This document shows positions 1 to 12,560 of a stretch of DNA of 64,000 nt, one piece after another. Under the pieces are notes generated by a model. The model worked only from the letters and a program-made list of their open reading frames with translations. It ran no database searches and was not told the origin of the DNA. A program made the position numbers and the translations under genes. The first letter of the stretch is position 1; each line of letters begins with the position of its first letter. The stretch comes from Trichopria drosophilae. Lineage: Eukaryota > Arthropoda > Insecta > Hymenoptera > Diapriidae. Location of the stretch: positions 34,211,501-34,275,500 of the forward strand of contig CM059586.1 in assembly GCA_030407085.1 (NCBI GenBank). The letters run 5' to 3'.

Positions 1-39
1 TTCGTATTTTTAACTTTCTATTCGTTTTCGTTTACTGGC
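1..39. mobile_element. Right end of a CCCAGTAAAC-type MITE, cut by the window edge
   Basis: The sequence is nearly identical to the right terminus of the complete 158-bp element at 48789-48946 (AACTTTCTATTCGTTTTC...TTTACTGG). Only this arm is inside the window. Confidence 0.55.
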
Positions 40-775
40 TATTCAAATGGATTGAATTCCGAAGAAAGGAATCTATCTGTATTCAATTTTACAAATACAA
101 TCGGAAGCGTAATTTGACGGATTAAATTTCAGAAAGAGTAATCCATCTGTATTCAATTTTACGAACACAAATACGAATACAATCGGAAGCAGTATAGGAA
201 CACAAATAAATACAGATTTGTTCAAAGTTTTGTTTTTGAAAGAAAACTTTTCTTGCATTGAAATGAATACGCTTGGATAGTTCTGAATCCGTATGTTGAA
301 TACGGAGACATTCAATGTTTCGTTTTTAAATTAGGAACCTTTTTTTGGATCGAAATGAATACACTGGGCTACTTTTGTATCCGTAATATTGAATATAGAT
401 GTATTCAAAGTTTCGTTTTTGATAGAAAACTTTTTTACCTTGAAATGAATACGCTTATATAGTTCTGAATCCGTAATGTTGAATACGGATGCATTCAATA
501 TTACGTTTTTAAAAAGGAAACTATTTTTGGATTGAAATGAATACACTTAGTTTTGAATCCGCAATGTTCAATACGGATGTATTTAAGATTTAATTTTTAA
601 AAAGAAAACTTTGTTTGGATTAATATGAATTCAGAAAGTAACCTTTTTATTCGTATGAACGAATAGAATTGTATTTACGTATTAAAATGGATTCACCGTT
701 GATCAAAGTATGGATTCAGAATTTAATAATTGAATCCAATTCTGTACAATTCTATCCAAATTCGATTGCTGGAAT
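40..775. repeat. Interspersed repeat copy A with about 92-bp internal repeats
   Basis: Closely matches 52015-52665 in the same orientation, beginning TATTCAAATGGATTGAATTC. Internally, about five imperfect 90-96 bp units each carry TTGAAATGAATACACTT and TTGAATACGGATGTATTCAA. No coding capacity; short open frames here follow the repeat. The match between two distant copies shows a dispersed family, probably a non-autonomous element. Confidence 0.6.
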
Positions 776-1096
776 GCTATATCGAAATTTTGGCCTTTCG
801 GTGTGTTGATTTTCGGAACTTGGTTCCCCGGCCATCGGTTCTACCTTTTATTTTTTAGAGAATTTCGAGCTCTACATTTTTTGTTTGCAATAAAAATAGC
901 CTGGGAACAAAGTTCCGAAAATCAAAACCCCGAAAGGCTAAAATTTCGATATGCGTGAGTCCAAGGTATTTCAATTTGCTTTCTTTTTATCAAATTTTCA
1001 AAGACAAAGTGAAGAAAATCACGCTGGATCCATATTATATCGAAATTTTGGGCTTTCGGGGTATGTTGATTTTCGGAACTTTGTTCCCCGGCCATT
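776..1096. repeat. Palindromic element ATCGAAATTTTGGCCTTTCG
   Basis: The left arm near 778-835 (CGAAATTTTGGCCTTTCGG, TTCGGAACTTGGTTCCCC) is repeated inverted at about 905-950. A third, direct-orientation copy sits at 1038-1096. The pattern is that of a foldback or MITE-type element with an extra partial copy. Confidence 0.55.
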
Positions 1097-1507
1097 AAAA
1101 TCTAAACAAAATTGAGCACACCCTATTTTTGTGGTCACTCTTCCCATCGGAAAAGACAAAAACTCTCAATTAAATACTTAAAATTGAAGAATACTGATTT
1201 TTTTTCGTACTTCATCTTGAATGTATACGGAATAGTAATATAAACGGAAAAATGTATTTTGTGATTTGGAACAATAAAATAACTCTATTTGTTAGTAACA
1301 AACGAAGATAGACGGATGCAACAAAGGTTTATGTGTTTGGTTAGGTTAGGATAGCTTTAGCAAGGGGTCTGGAGGGGGGGGGGGGCGGCAGTCCCCCAGA
1401 AAGCACCCCAAATTTGGGAGAATTTACTCGATTTGACTGCCAAATCCAAGCATATATGAAATTAATTTATACCTGGATTTTGATACAGCCATAAAATAAT
1501 GTCCAAT

Positions 1508-2625
1508 TACACTGGGTAACAAAAAAACAGCCGATTCTTGTTTATCTTAATATTCTTATGTTTATTTCAATAAAGATTCATCTTCATATTTCAGTGAACA
1601 AAAAAAAGAGGTTACAAATCTTTTTTCATTCGGTCAGTTCCATGCAAATCGAGATAGAAGTGCGAAAAATGGCTTTTTTACCATTTTTTTAATCGTTATG
1701 TGTCAAAAATGCGACGTGATACAAATTTCTAGTAGGGCTTAAATGAAACCTTAAAACATGAACTTTTCGACGAAAAATTAAAACATCACTAAATAGTGGA
1801 GGAACTATAATCGTCGTTTTTGTAAATTTTAATAACTGGGCGTTATAATTGTATCTGTAGCAAATTTCAGAGGCAATTTTCGTGTTGCATTTTAGATAAA
1901 TATTTCTCAAATACTACAGCTTTAATGGAATAATATAATTGATGTTAATAAAACTATATCCTTCATTTTCACCTGTATCGAAAAATAAATTTTATATTTA
2001 ATCAAAGGCTTCGAAATCCCTTGGGCAACAAAATCATAAAGAAATTCGAGTAAATTACAAATATTTTGGTCGCCATATTCCATTTTGATTAGTAAGCTTA
2101 AGTAGTAAGCTAAGATTAGCAACCTCAAAAATATACGAGTAACAAGTTTCAAGCGAGTTCGAGTAATATTTTTAATTTAGTCCGCCATATTGTATCCGCC
2201 ATTTTGAATTTCTTAAGTCTAACTTTCGATTCATCATCAGCATCTATAAAAACCATAATGGGACCATTTAAAAGAAAAATCTGATGATGGGAAATCGTTT
2301 TCTATCAGTTCTCGTCACCACAGTTATTTTTTTGTTTTTGTTAAATTAAGTTTCCCCACTATTAATAGTGATTTTTCAATTTTTCGTTTAAAAGTTCATG
2401 TTTTAAGCTTTCATTTAAGCCCTACTAGAATTTTATATCACGTAGCATTTTTTACTCATAGGGATTCAAAGAATGCTAAAAAAGCAAGTTTTTCGCACTT
2501 TCATCTCGATTTGTATGGAACGGACCGAAAATGGAATGACCTATTGAAAGAGAAAGATTCAATAAACATAAGAATTTTAAGATAAACAAAAATCGACTTG
2601 TTTTTTTGTTAATTACGATTAATTG
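1508..2625. mobile_element. Long terminal-inverted-repeat (foldback) element
   Basis: The left arm (GTAACAAAAAAACAGCCGAT, then TTGTTTATCTTAATATTCTT, GTGCGAAAAATGGC, TAGTAGGGCTTAAATGAAA) recurs inverted in the right arm at about 2395-2625 (TTTCATTTAAGCCCTACTAG...TGCGAAAAACTTGC...AAGATAAACAAAAATCGAC). The centre holds a TCCGCCATTTTGAA motif of the kind seen in the TTAA-flanked elements. No transposase frame is present. Confidence 0.55.
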
Positions 2626-2924
2626 TTTCCTATGTTTCTTTCGTAAGAGTTCACAAGTTTCAGGCGTTAGCGGATTGAGGACCAAACGGTTATCAACCTC
2701 TGTATGTTGCCAGTATTGAAAACGTAAACTAATTATATCTTACGGGGCTTTATTGAACATTATGAGTCTGCTATTATAGTATAAAAAAATGCGAATCCAA
2801 ATGGCTACTTTCGATCATTTAACCCTTTAAAGCACAACTTTTTCTTTACATGGAAAACTGTTGGAATTTGTGATTAAGGAGTTTTCGGGCTCACTGAATA
2901 CTGTTATGACCTCAGATTTTTAAA

Positions 2925-3205
2925 ATTCAAAATGGCGGATAAACGATGGCGGACCAAATTAGGAAAAAGTTGCTTGATCGAGATGAAAGTGATTACTCGG
3001 GAGTTGTCGGAATCGCTGATTACGAATATGGTCTTAAATGTTCAGTTTTAAAAGTGACCCATCCAAGATGACTGACCAAATTCGGACAATATGGCTTGAT
3101 TGAGATGAAACTGGTAACTCTGGAGGGTTTTCGGGGTCGCTGATTACGAATATGGCGTGGGATTTCCAATATTCAAAATGTCGGATTCAAGATTAGAATT
3201 TTAGG
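2925..3205. repeat. Units of the AAATGGCGGAT / GTCGCTGATTACGAAT repeat
   Basis: Two to three imperfect units with AAAATGGCGGAT, GATGGCGGACC and GTCGCTGATTACGAATATGG. They are related to the internal sequence of the TTAA-flanked elements elsewhere in the window, but no bounding TTAACCC ends are evident. About 3206-3760 is A-rich sequence with one further inverted unit near 3680-3740. Confidence 0.45.
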
Positions 3206-4104
3206 GATTGGGTAAAGATTGGACGTTCAAGGACCTCTGAAGCCTGTTCGATGCTGCACTATCGTTACGAGGCCATACAATTTTACGGCCACGAATCAAT
3301 CAATCAAGGACAAAAGGAGCATAAAACATGAAAAAAAGGGTATACAAAAATTTAAAAAAAACACAAAAAAGTATAACAAAATATTACGAAAAAAACAAAA
3401 AAGGTATAAAAAAATTTGAAAAAAAGTGGAGTTACAAGCTTGCTACGTCCTCGTCGCTAGCTCTAGGTTATGCCAAGGGTAAGCAGCCAAAGTCGGCCGC
3501 ATATAATGTACGATTTTTCATTTAAATTTTTTCAAAAATAGTTTTAGCAAATTTTGATTCTGCCATCTCAGAGTTTTCAAAATTCAAAACGTATTACATA
3601 TACGTATTTCGGGACCCCAAAAATCTCCGAATAAACGTTTCGAGGCATAAATACATGTTATTTTTAAAATTCTTATACTGCCATTTTTAATTCGTCATTT
3701 TGAATTTTGGAAATCTGACCTCGGATTCGTCATCGGTGACCACTATCTAAATTTCTTGGAATGAGGATTCCACCATAGCGGTTATATTGTAAGTTAGAAG
3801 GACGTTAATATATGTTAGCTTTAGATGCATTTCAGTTATAAGGTTAATCTTTAAGGGCTTATAAAAGTCATACAAACTCCTATTTGTAACTATTAATATT
3901 ATTGGTTCCATAGCCGTTGTATTTGTAGTTGTAATAATGTTTATACAACGTGAAAGTCATATATATTCCCCATTTAGTTGATATAATCGTTTTTACAACG
4001 TTAATACATAAACACTTTAGTTGTATAATGGTTACAAGAAAAGTTATAAAGTTTTAAAAAAGTCATATAAACGTTGCAGTTCCCGCAACTAGGTGTGCTG
4101 TTTG

Positions 4105-4945
4105 GGCAAGTACCAACAAAAATATAGATACACTATATCCGATTTCATGCTCTTGCAGAACGTGACCACAGAATTTGTCTAAAGTCAATACTTAAAAAGT
4201 TATAAACAACATTTAGCAAAAATTTTGTTATTTTTTACTGACAAAAATTTTAGATCTAACATTTTTATAAGAAATCGATGGTATACGCTTCAGATTCCAC
4301 ATAGAAAAATATTGTCCACTCCCTATATTTAGCAATGAACGATCAGTTTTGAAAATAAAGGTGATAGTATCCAAAATGGCCGCTCAGACACGAAAAAATC
4401 GTCAAAACGTTCAGGAATTTTTTATTTGAAAATTATTGCTGAACAACAAGTTTTTTAATTCCCAAAATTTTGAAAAACCGCAAAAATGTCTGAAAAAAAG
4501 TTCATCGTATTCCTTATTGATCAATTGTAAGGATTTTATGTTCAGCAAAATTTTGTCTGTAAATTTTAAATTAAGTCCCAGATTTTCCATTCAAAACATT
4601 CCGCAAAAAATGCCGTATCATTTGGTCAATTCTGAGAACTTTTTGTTTTTTTCAATAGTTTTTCATTTTCAATAAAAATGTGCTTTTCGACGATATTTTC
4701 GATTCTGCGCTGACATTTTGGATACTTTCACCTTTATTTTTAAAATGTTAAAAGATAGACCTTGAAAACACCTTCAAATATGGACTGGAGAAACCACAGG
4801 TTTCTTATACAAATTAGATCTAAATTTTTGTTTCAAAAAACGCATTTTTTTTGCTAAAAATTGTTTTTAACTTTTTACGCATTGAGTTTAGACAAATTCT
4901 ATGGTCATATTCTGCAAGAGTATGATATTTTACGTCGGGTATGGT
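4105..4945. mobile_element. Foldback element
   Basis: The left arm (CTCTTGCAGAACGTGACCAC, GAATTTGTCTAAAGTCAATA, AATAAAGGTGATAGTATCC) is repeated inverted at about 4700-4930 (GGATACTTTCACCTTTATTT, TTTAGACAAATTCTATGGTC, TATTCTGCAAGAG). The arms are about 250 bp, diverged, with a spacer of about 300 bp. No plausible coding sequence. Confidence 0.55.
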
Positions 4946-5324
4946 ATAGCAGAATTTTTTTTGGTACGGAAGTTTTTATAGTATGGAAGAAAATTCTTTG
5001 AAAATTGAATTTGGGACTTAATGGGAGTAGTTATTTCAATATGCGACATAATTTCGACATTATTCGTGATTTTTACAGAAAATAACGACTTCCAAACAAT
5101 AGGGTATTCTGTGTTATTTAAGGACCCTGATAACCAATCTGTTATTATATTTTTCAAATCCGAAATGGGTTTTCAACAATAATTATTTATAAAACATATA
5201 ACATTTTATACTGTTATATAACAAATGAAATGAAGTCTTTCTAAACTACATCTTTCGCGAAACCATGTGAATAAAAATAATGCGTTTCTTAGTAATGACG
5301 GTGATTTTGATAATATATTGTTAG

Positions 5325-5570
5325 AAACGCAAACGAAAAAAAAGAACTTGGGAATGGCCAAAAGAGATCGAGAAACGTCGAGAAAACTCGATTGGGTGTC
5401 GATAAAGATTGCCATGAATCGAAAGAAATGGAGAAAAATCGGGAAACGTCGAAAATGACCGAGATAAATCGAGAAAGGTTGAAAACAATCGAGAAAGATC
5501 AACCGAGCTCAATACAGATCGAGATGAAAGATCGTAAAAGATCGGGAAAGATCGAAATATCCCTTTTTAT
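5325..5570. repeat. Short purine-rich repeat based on GATCGAGAAA
   Basis: Irregular tandem copies of GATCGAGAAA, GTCGAGAAA and GATCGGGAAA over about 240 bp. The several overlapping open frames here on both strands come from the repeat composition. Confidence 0.5.
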
Positions 5571-5690
5571 TTTTCGATTGCTTTTAGTGTTTACCAAATC
5601 TTAAATATTATAATATAAACTATTTAAAAAAATTTAAAATACAAAAAGACACGGAATTAATAAACAAATTTTATTACTACAAGGCTGTAG

Positions 5691-6189
5691 GTACACTAAG
5701 AGAAATGTTTGTTTACAGTTAATGAAGAGCTTCATAGTAAAGCTATAAACAGAATTTAGATTTTGATCTCAAGGTAAGGTACTTCTAACCAGCCAAGTTA
5801 CCCTAATCTGAGATTCGGTTAAATTTTTAATGTTAATAGTTAATATCAGAATTATAAATAGCAATGTTGGGATCATTATATGACGTATTTATGCGCTTAC
5901 AGTTTCACTGAAACAGAGATAAACAAATATACACACGCGGTCATTCGATTTTCTGCGAATTTTTCGACGCAATGCCGACATGCGCAGTTCAAATCACAGA
6001 ATTTAATGTAAGATTTATTAAGAGTTAATATAAAATAACATTGCTGACATGTAGGAAAGTGCTGATATTTTGATCTTAAAGTTACCCGTCGTTTTTTACT
6101 TTGCAGTTACTGTTATAACTTGACAGTGAACATAAGAGCCTTGAAATTAGCTTACATTAACTATTAGTAAATAATTTCTCTCAGTGTAC
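5691..6189. mobile_element. MITE with ends GTACACTRAGAGAAAT
   Basis: The left end GTACACTAAGAGAAATG matches the inverted right end (ATTTCTCTCAGTGTAC at about 6174-6189). Similarity continues for roughly 40 bp (TTTAC...GTTAATG). A further GGTACACTGAGAAAACTG at about 7036 may be a decayed relative. No coding sequence. Confidence 0.5.
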
Positions 6190-8500
6190 GGGGTGCTTAT
6201 CTATATAATATATTGATATATTAAAAAAATTTGATTTTCATTTCGTTGTCTTGGTCCAGTTGGATTCCCTCGAAAGTATTTTTATTAAAGACAAACAAAA
6301 ATACTACGGGACAATTATTAATTTCTAAAAATGTAGATCGGAGTTGCTGAATACCGCTACTGTACTAAATATGCTGAATTAAATATAATGTTACGATTCA
6401 ACATCCTATCAATGTCATTTAACTTACATTATGAAATAATAGTCATGCCACAGGGAAAGTGGATAAAGGTAAGTTTTTTTCCAATAGGTCATTACTCAAA
6501 TTTGGTAATATGTTGGTACCATTGTCCTCTTTTCGACCTTATTTTGACCAAGTCTGCCTTCCTCCTTTTTTAATGTTTCGTTTGTCGAGTCTCAAAAGAC
6601 ACTGCTCTTTTTACATATGTCGTATAATGTAAGTGTTAAAAGTTCTATTAAAGCGTAAGCAATTTTGAATTTTTAAATTTAACCATATTGCAATCAAATC
6701 GAGCTTTAAAGGATGATATAACTTTGCCAATTATTACTTATTTGTAATGAAAAAGCAGTTTTACATTTTAGTTATATATGACTTTGGAGAGTTTGTATAA
6801 TCAAAACATGTAAAATATGCAATATAGGACTAACATAATAATTTAATGAATAAGATAGCAAAGCCGGAAAGATACTACGTTCTATCTGAATTTACTAGCA
6901 AATCTAATATACTACTGAATATCATTGACTTACTATAGTAAATAGAGACATTTAGTGAATTGTTGTTAATAGTATCATTCTGTAATCACAAAAAAAATCG
7001 ATAAAAGGTTCCCATGATCAGTTTATTATACTTTTAGGGTACACTGAGAAAACTGTAAGATTGCAGGCATGTTAGTAGAGATACCTGTGGTGCAAAACGG
7101 AAGATGGCTGCCGTTCGTCGATTAAGATGACGGCTATCTTAGTTTGAAACAGCAGTTGTCCTAAACACCGAAAACCGGCGTTCGAGGGGACGGCAACCAT
7201 TACTATGTATAAATGGAGTGTTGGCATAACAGTCGTATTTTATTTTGAAACAGCAGCCGCCTAAAAGTTAGGCGGTAGTTTCTTAGGTCATAACACCCAT
7301 ATCAGTTGATGTCTTAAACTTCTTTCAGTATAATTGAACGGGAATCTGAAGTCTGTGTTACTCCATGGAATGAGAGTTATTCCTCAACTTACAATAAATT
7401 TGAAATCATTTATGACTTTTTCATCCATATCTGAACAATAAATGAAATAAAACTACCATTATACCTTGTCTAATTACCTATTAATAAAGCGTTCGACGCT
7501 TACCAAACAAAGATGGACCTCCATGTTTTCGAGGCCGTTTATTAAGTTTACTAAATATTCAGACTAAAATAATTAGTTATTGACAATTTCGTATTTGAAA
7601 TGATTCTAAAGGTTCTGAAGGTTAACGAATTCGTTCCTTAGAATAGATTTTAAAAATGCAATATTTAACATTAAAATAATATCTAACAGAAAATAATGAT
7701 AAATATCCGTCGCACAGTAAAAACAAAATGACATCGAATTTATTGTACAAAATGATGTGCAATGTATCATCCATTGCTATGTCCAATGTGACATCCAATG
7801 CTTCGTCTGATGTCAATTCCCAAAAGTTGCACCATGTTATTTCTATATCATCCCTGAAGTATTTTTTCAATTTAAAAAATATGTGTTAAAACGGTTCTTC
7901 TGTATTTGACAGAACCTCGAAATATAATGGTTGATAACTTAAAAAAATTCAAAAACGCGTTTTAATAGCAAACAATTCTTAAAAAAAAACAATGTGTTTT
8001 GGTCCTCTGCACTCGAATGTGCAATAAAAATGTAGGCCCCTCTGTGCATGAAAGTGAACAACTCAAAAAAAAAACCTTTAAAAACACTTATAGCGATAAA
8101 GACTTAAGTATTTGAATTCAAAAAGTAGAATATGTTTTCTCTTAAGATAAAATTACCCAGAATTTTGTTAGCAAATCCACAACCACACTTAACGTAAATG
8201 TTTCCTGATGCTTAGATTCTAAAAACCTGGACAAATGGAGAATCTACAGAAGGTTATACTTTTGAGAGCAGAGACAAAAGTCCTTTTAAACAATACAGTT
8301 TCTCGGCCGCTTTTAATAATTAGAGATAATACGAGTATTGATGTTTAACGGCAACAATTAAAGCAGAGACAAAAGTCCGTTATCAAATCCTTGTACAAGG
8401 CTTTCTTATGAGTTTTCATTTACTAAAACTTCAGTTTTTTTTTCAGTAAAACAATCGTCGTACACTAACAAGAGACGTGAGTGTCTATTCATTTCTTCTA
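6190..8500. other. No gene recognised
   Basis: AT-rich sequence with only short open frames lacking recognisable motifs. The stretch 7080-7310 is locally richer in GC (GAAGATGGCTGCCGTTCG), with repeated fragments around GAAACAGCAG, probably an old repeat. Confidence 0.4.
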
Positions 8501-8512
8501 TTGGCATATAAC

Positions 8513-9050
8513 TTATATATATATATATATATACAGGGTGATCCAAAAATCCCGGAACAGCAAAATATCTCAGCGGGAGTGCATTTTCGGGGAAAATATT
8601 TTAGACAAAAGTTTAAGGATTTTTCCCTGGCTATTTAATGGCGATATTGAATTTGACCTTGAACATGACCTTGAAGGTTATTTCAAGGTCAAGTTAATTT
8701 TTTTAAATGGGAACCCCTATTTTTTTTCACGGATTCGGAAAGAGCACAAAATTTTACGTCCGAATATGCTATGGCCGTTTTTTTCGGCAAGGTCATTTCA
8801 AGGTGAAACTTAAAACTCCCGTGACGGCGAAATATCTCAGAGGGTGTGCATTTCTTTGGAAATTGTTTCAGACAAAAGTTTAAAGATTTTTCCCGGGCTA
8901 TTTAATGGTAGCACAGAATTTGACCTTGAACATAACCTTCAAGGTTATTTCAAGGTCAAGTTTTTTTTTTTTAATGGAAACAATGATAATGCATTGCACT
9001 CTGGAAACTCTGGAAACATTACGAAAATAAAACGGGGTTCCAATTAAAAA
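8513..9050. repeat. Repeat starting CAGGGTGATCCAAAA with two tandem ~250-bp units
   Basis: It follows a (TA)n run and starts CAGGGTGATCCAAAAATCCC. Unit 1 (about 8565-8700) and unit 2 (about 8825-8965) share AAATATCTCAG, CAGACAAAAGTTTAA, GATTTTTCCC and CTATTTAATGG. Both contain TGACCTTGA and TCAAGGTCA motifs (8654-8662, 8666-8674, 8683-8691, 8921-8929, 8950-8958). The terminus resembles DNA-transposon ends in insects, but I cannot see a right inverted end. The open frames here are not convincing proteins. Confidence 0.5.
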
Positions 9051-9074
9051 AAAATAGTCTTGAGCTTAGAATAA

Positions 9075-9201
<127 letters not shown>

Positions 9202-9671
9202 TTTATTGTGTACGTATTACCATTGTCTTTTTGCCTGCTAATGCGGTTAGGTTTTTTTTTAAATTTAAACATCAGGTTTAACTATATTTGTGCGTTTGCT
9301 AATAAAATTTTGTTCGATCTTAACTTGAAAAAAATAATATTGTATTTCTTTCACTCTCATAAATCAGTCTTTAAGGCTGCAAAACGGTGTTTTTTCCGGT
9401 TTCGTAAAGTTATATCCGAAATTCGCGAGACAATCCCCTAATTTTTATTGTGGATTCGTATTCAGCGGTTCACAGTACATGGGAATAATGTATCTCATCC
9501 CCACTTTTTGGATCTGTGTTAACAATGAGTTGAATCTAAATACAGGGACAGAATTGCTTTATCGCTTGTAGATTTTAAGATATCCTAACCTAAAAGTACA
9601 ACAACGAAGTACAAAAAAAATGCACGCCCGATTTATTTTTCACACAAAAATACAGTCAGGATCGTAAACTA

Positions 9672-9795
9672 TATAGTAGGGCATCTCTTATTCTAAGTAA
9701 TAAAGTTTTTCAAGATGGCGCTGACCTCGATTATTCTAATTTTAAATTAGATTCACGTTCGTGCTATTATTAGTATTGAATAAATAAATAATAAT
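9672..9795. mobile_element. Partial copy of a pogo-like MITE
   Basis: ATAGTAGGGCATCTCTTATT and AGTTTTTCAAGATGGCGC match the left part of the complete TA-flanked element at 44435-44655. The right terminus is missing. A tail of AATAAATAAATAATAATAA follows at about 9778, which could be the 3' end of a LINE fragment. Confidence 0.4.
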
Positions 9796-10244
9796 AATCT
9801 AAGAACTGAAAAGCTCGATATGCAATCCCATTTCAAGATCACTATATTCTTTTGAAACTCTTATGCTAGAACATACTGGACACGTCCACTAGATTATTTT
9901 CATGCTCGTCTTCCTCGGCGTTACTGTTAATTTTACCAAACAAATGCATAGAAAATTTGATGTTCTACCGTATTTTGGATACATTTTTTAATGTGATTGG
10001 TATTTTTTACAATAAATGAAAAAACGCCATTCTTCATATTTATTCGTCGTTTATTGCACTGTCGTTGATTTTACGAAGAATTTGCATATAACCGTTTGTG
10101 TAAAGAATTTGATGGTCTATTTTTTTTGTTGGAAACATTTCTTTGTGTGATTTGTATTTTTGATGAGAAACGCAAAAACCGTATTTCTCAGTTTTTTTTT
10201 GTGCGACCTCTCTATAATCTAGTATGGGTCGACTCCAAAAACTA

Positions 10245-10580
10245 ATCAGATCTAAGTTAGTCCGTGCCTGGGAAAAGCGAGGTTATTCCGACCTACCTAA
10301 TAGAAATTCAGATTTGGGGTAGAAACTGCGATTTAATGAAAAAGACTTAATTTTCATTTTTTTAAAACAGTGTGTTAGTCTGACCTTCCCTTCTACTTAC
10401 AAGTAAATTGAAGTCTAAAGCCCCGCAATCGGTAAATTTGCAGAAGTAAATTCTGCAGGTGTTTTTTAATCGACTCACGTTGATAATGTATTAAACATTT
10501 ATTTGAGACACAATAGTATAAACATATGTTGAGTGATTGCAATTTAATGAAAACTAATAGATGTCGGAATTACTCGGCAA
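10245..10580. repeat. Short copy of the GGTAATTCCGACC repeat
   Basis: The left end (GAGGTTATTCCGACCTACCT, TTTGGGGTAGAAACTGCGAT, TTTAATGAA) aligns with 33644-33705, and the right end reads GTCGGAATTACTCGGCAA. It looks like an internally deleted copy of the element at 33636-34572. Confidence 0.45.
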
Positions 10581-11014
10581 GTTTATTTCTAAAATTTACG
10601 GTTAATTAAAAACTCGACTTTTTTGATCAGATAGCATATTACTTTTTTTTTTATGGGGACACCTGAAACTTTTCAAAGCTTCGATATTTTCTTGGTTTGC
10701 AATTTAATCCTTACCAAATTTACAAATTTCATCCTGGTCGAAACATGGTTCCGGATAAAATGAAAGCATTACAACTATTCAATGGCAAAATTGATTACAT
10801 TTGCAAGTTTCTCCGAGGACATATAAGTAAAATTGAAATAATAAATAAAAAAAAAGAGCCCGTTTGGTATGGAACGTCGCATATTTGTACATTACTTTGA
10901 ACATCTACAATGATTTTGAACATAGATCGAAGTAATATTCGGATACTAAAAATATTGACGTTTAAAAAGGGATTTTTTTACGGTGACATGTGAAAAGCTT
11001 GAAAAGGTACCCAG

Positions 11015-11575
11015 TTAGGGCCGGTAGTGTTCGCTCTCACCGATCGCACTAAAAACACCTCCCCTTTCCAGGCCAAATCCCCCTGGATCATGAAGGCTCC
11101 GTCGCATTAGACAGACCCCAACGTCGACGGAGTAATCCGTGCTCAAGGTTCTCTGAAGAGCATCTCGGACCTCGGGCTTCTTTGCTAACGCGTCGATGTC
11201 GTAAATCATCAGTTTCGACCGTGGGGTCAAGTGCCGGACAGTTGCCTAGTCGCCAACTGTCCCCCTCAACGTTGTGCTGAAGCGATTCCGGTTTTCAGGT
11301 GTGGCATCTACTTGGACGAGAACGTCACCCGTTCTCATCTACTACTCTGTTCCCCTCACCTATACTCTATGTTCCTCCGGTCTTACATCGCTCTTCATTT
11401 CCTTCGGTACCTAAGAATACTGAAAAACCAAAGATGCTTTCGTAAACACTGCATTTTCTCACAGTCTTTCTTACTTGGTTTAGAAGAGCTTTTCCATCCC
11501 TAGATAGTTCCGTTTGCTCATTTTCGAGGAACCTAATAGTGTTCTCCACCGTTTGTAGGCCAGCCATTTATTAGA
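11015..11575 (-). pseudogene. Degraded R1-clade LINE ORF1 (gag-like) fragment
   Basis: The region is clearly richer in GC than its surroundings. One minus frame reads VLVQVDATPENRNRFSTTL, a TAG, then ATVRHLTPRSKLMIYDIDAL and KKPEVRDALQRTL. The VRxLTPRSKLxIxDIDxxxxKxEVxxAL pattern is typical of the ORF1 protein of R1-clade non-LTR retrotransposons. The upstream frame (LQTVENTIRFLENEQTEL...LLNQVRKTV) is probably the coiled part of the same ORF1. An in-frame stop and missing zinc knuckles show it is dead. The plus-strand frame over 11231-11503 is a shadow. Confidence 0.55.
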
Positions 11576-12320
11576 TTCCCCCGGTTCTGATTCCTCATAC
11601 AGATCTCCATATTACACCCCCTCCACTGTTGATAATTTCACCCCGATTACGTCAGACTTTGCAAACCTTAATTGTTTCCATAGTGTTACATTTAATCTGA
11701 CGATGTTGATATTGTTGGCGCCCCCACATAAGTTAGCATTCGATATTCTCGAAGTCTCTTTCGTTTATTGTAACCTACCTGACCTACAACGTACTTCCCT
11801 TTAACCCGTAATTTACCCTTTAATTTTCCTTCAAGGTCGGAACTCCTCTTCCGTCAAATTTCACGTGAATGAAAAGTTATACCTGGTTCGTTTGTGATGT
11901 TACTTCTTTACCAATTTCCAAATTGAACGAAATTATCTCTTTTCCATCTTCCTCCAAAAAAGATTTTCTGGACCGCATCTTATTTACCTACAATTGAAAT
12001 CGAATTACGGTAAGTGGGACAAAAGTAGAAGTAATTTTGATGGTCGATGTTTGGTAATTCAGAGAACTTTTCCGGATAGTTCGTAGTCAAAATTTTGGGA
12101 AATGATTCTGTACTTCGACGAAAATGGCTACATTCGTTCAATTTGTGCTCATTTTCGACCTAATTTCGACCAAATCCGTTCTCCTTGTATTTTTCTTTGC
12201 CATCGTGGATGGCCTGTACTGGAGTCTCCCTTTTCAATTGCTCATGAAATATTATTAATAATTATTCAAAATATTCAATACTTCGAAGAATCCCATTTCT
12301 GAATAAATATTCTGAATAAT
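11576..12320. other. No gene recognised
   Basis: Sequence between the LINE ORF1 relic and the next repeat. The first 300 bp are moderately GC-rich and may be more of the R1-type element upstream of ORF1. Nothing else was recognised. Confidence 0.3.
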
Positions 12321-12324
12321 AGAA

Positions 12325-12560
12325 CCCAATAAACGAAAAAGTATACGGAATCGATATTTTGCATTCTGTTTCTTTCTAGTGGCGTATTGATTATTCGAGA
12401 TTCTTATTCGAATTTATACTATTTTATACGACCTGTAATGCCAGAATTGAATTCAAAATCTTATACGATACCGCATTTAACGAATTACAAAAATTGATTT
12501 GTTGCGGCTTAGAATAGCTTTAAATTCTGTTATTTTCTATATCGTTCGGTGAAGCGAATA
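12325..12560. mobile_element. Partial copy of the CCCAATAAACGA element
   Basis: From CCCAATAAACGAAAAAGTAT through TTGCGGCTTAGAATAGC it matches 53365-53570 with few differences. The right terminus found in the complete copy (53365-53812) is absent. Confidence 0.6.

Noticed and set aside
5206..5604. Overlapping open frames on both strands
   Set aside because: Composition follows the GATCGAGAAA purine repeat; no motif in any frame.
11231..11503. Plus-strand 90-codon frame over the GC-rich region
   Set aside because: It is the shadow of the minus-strand R1-type ORF1 remnant.
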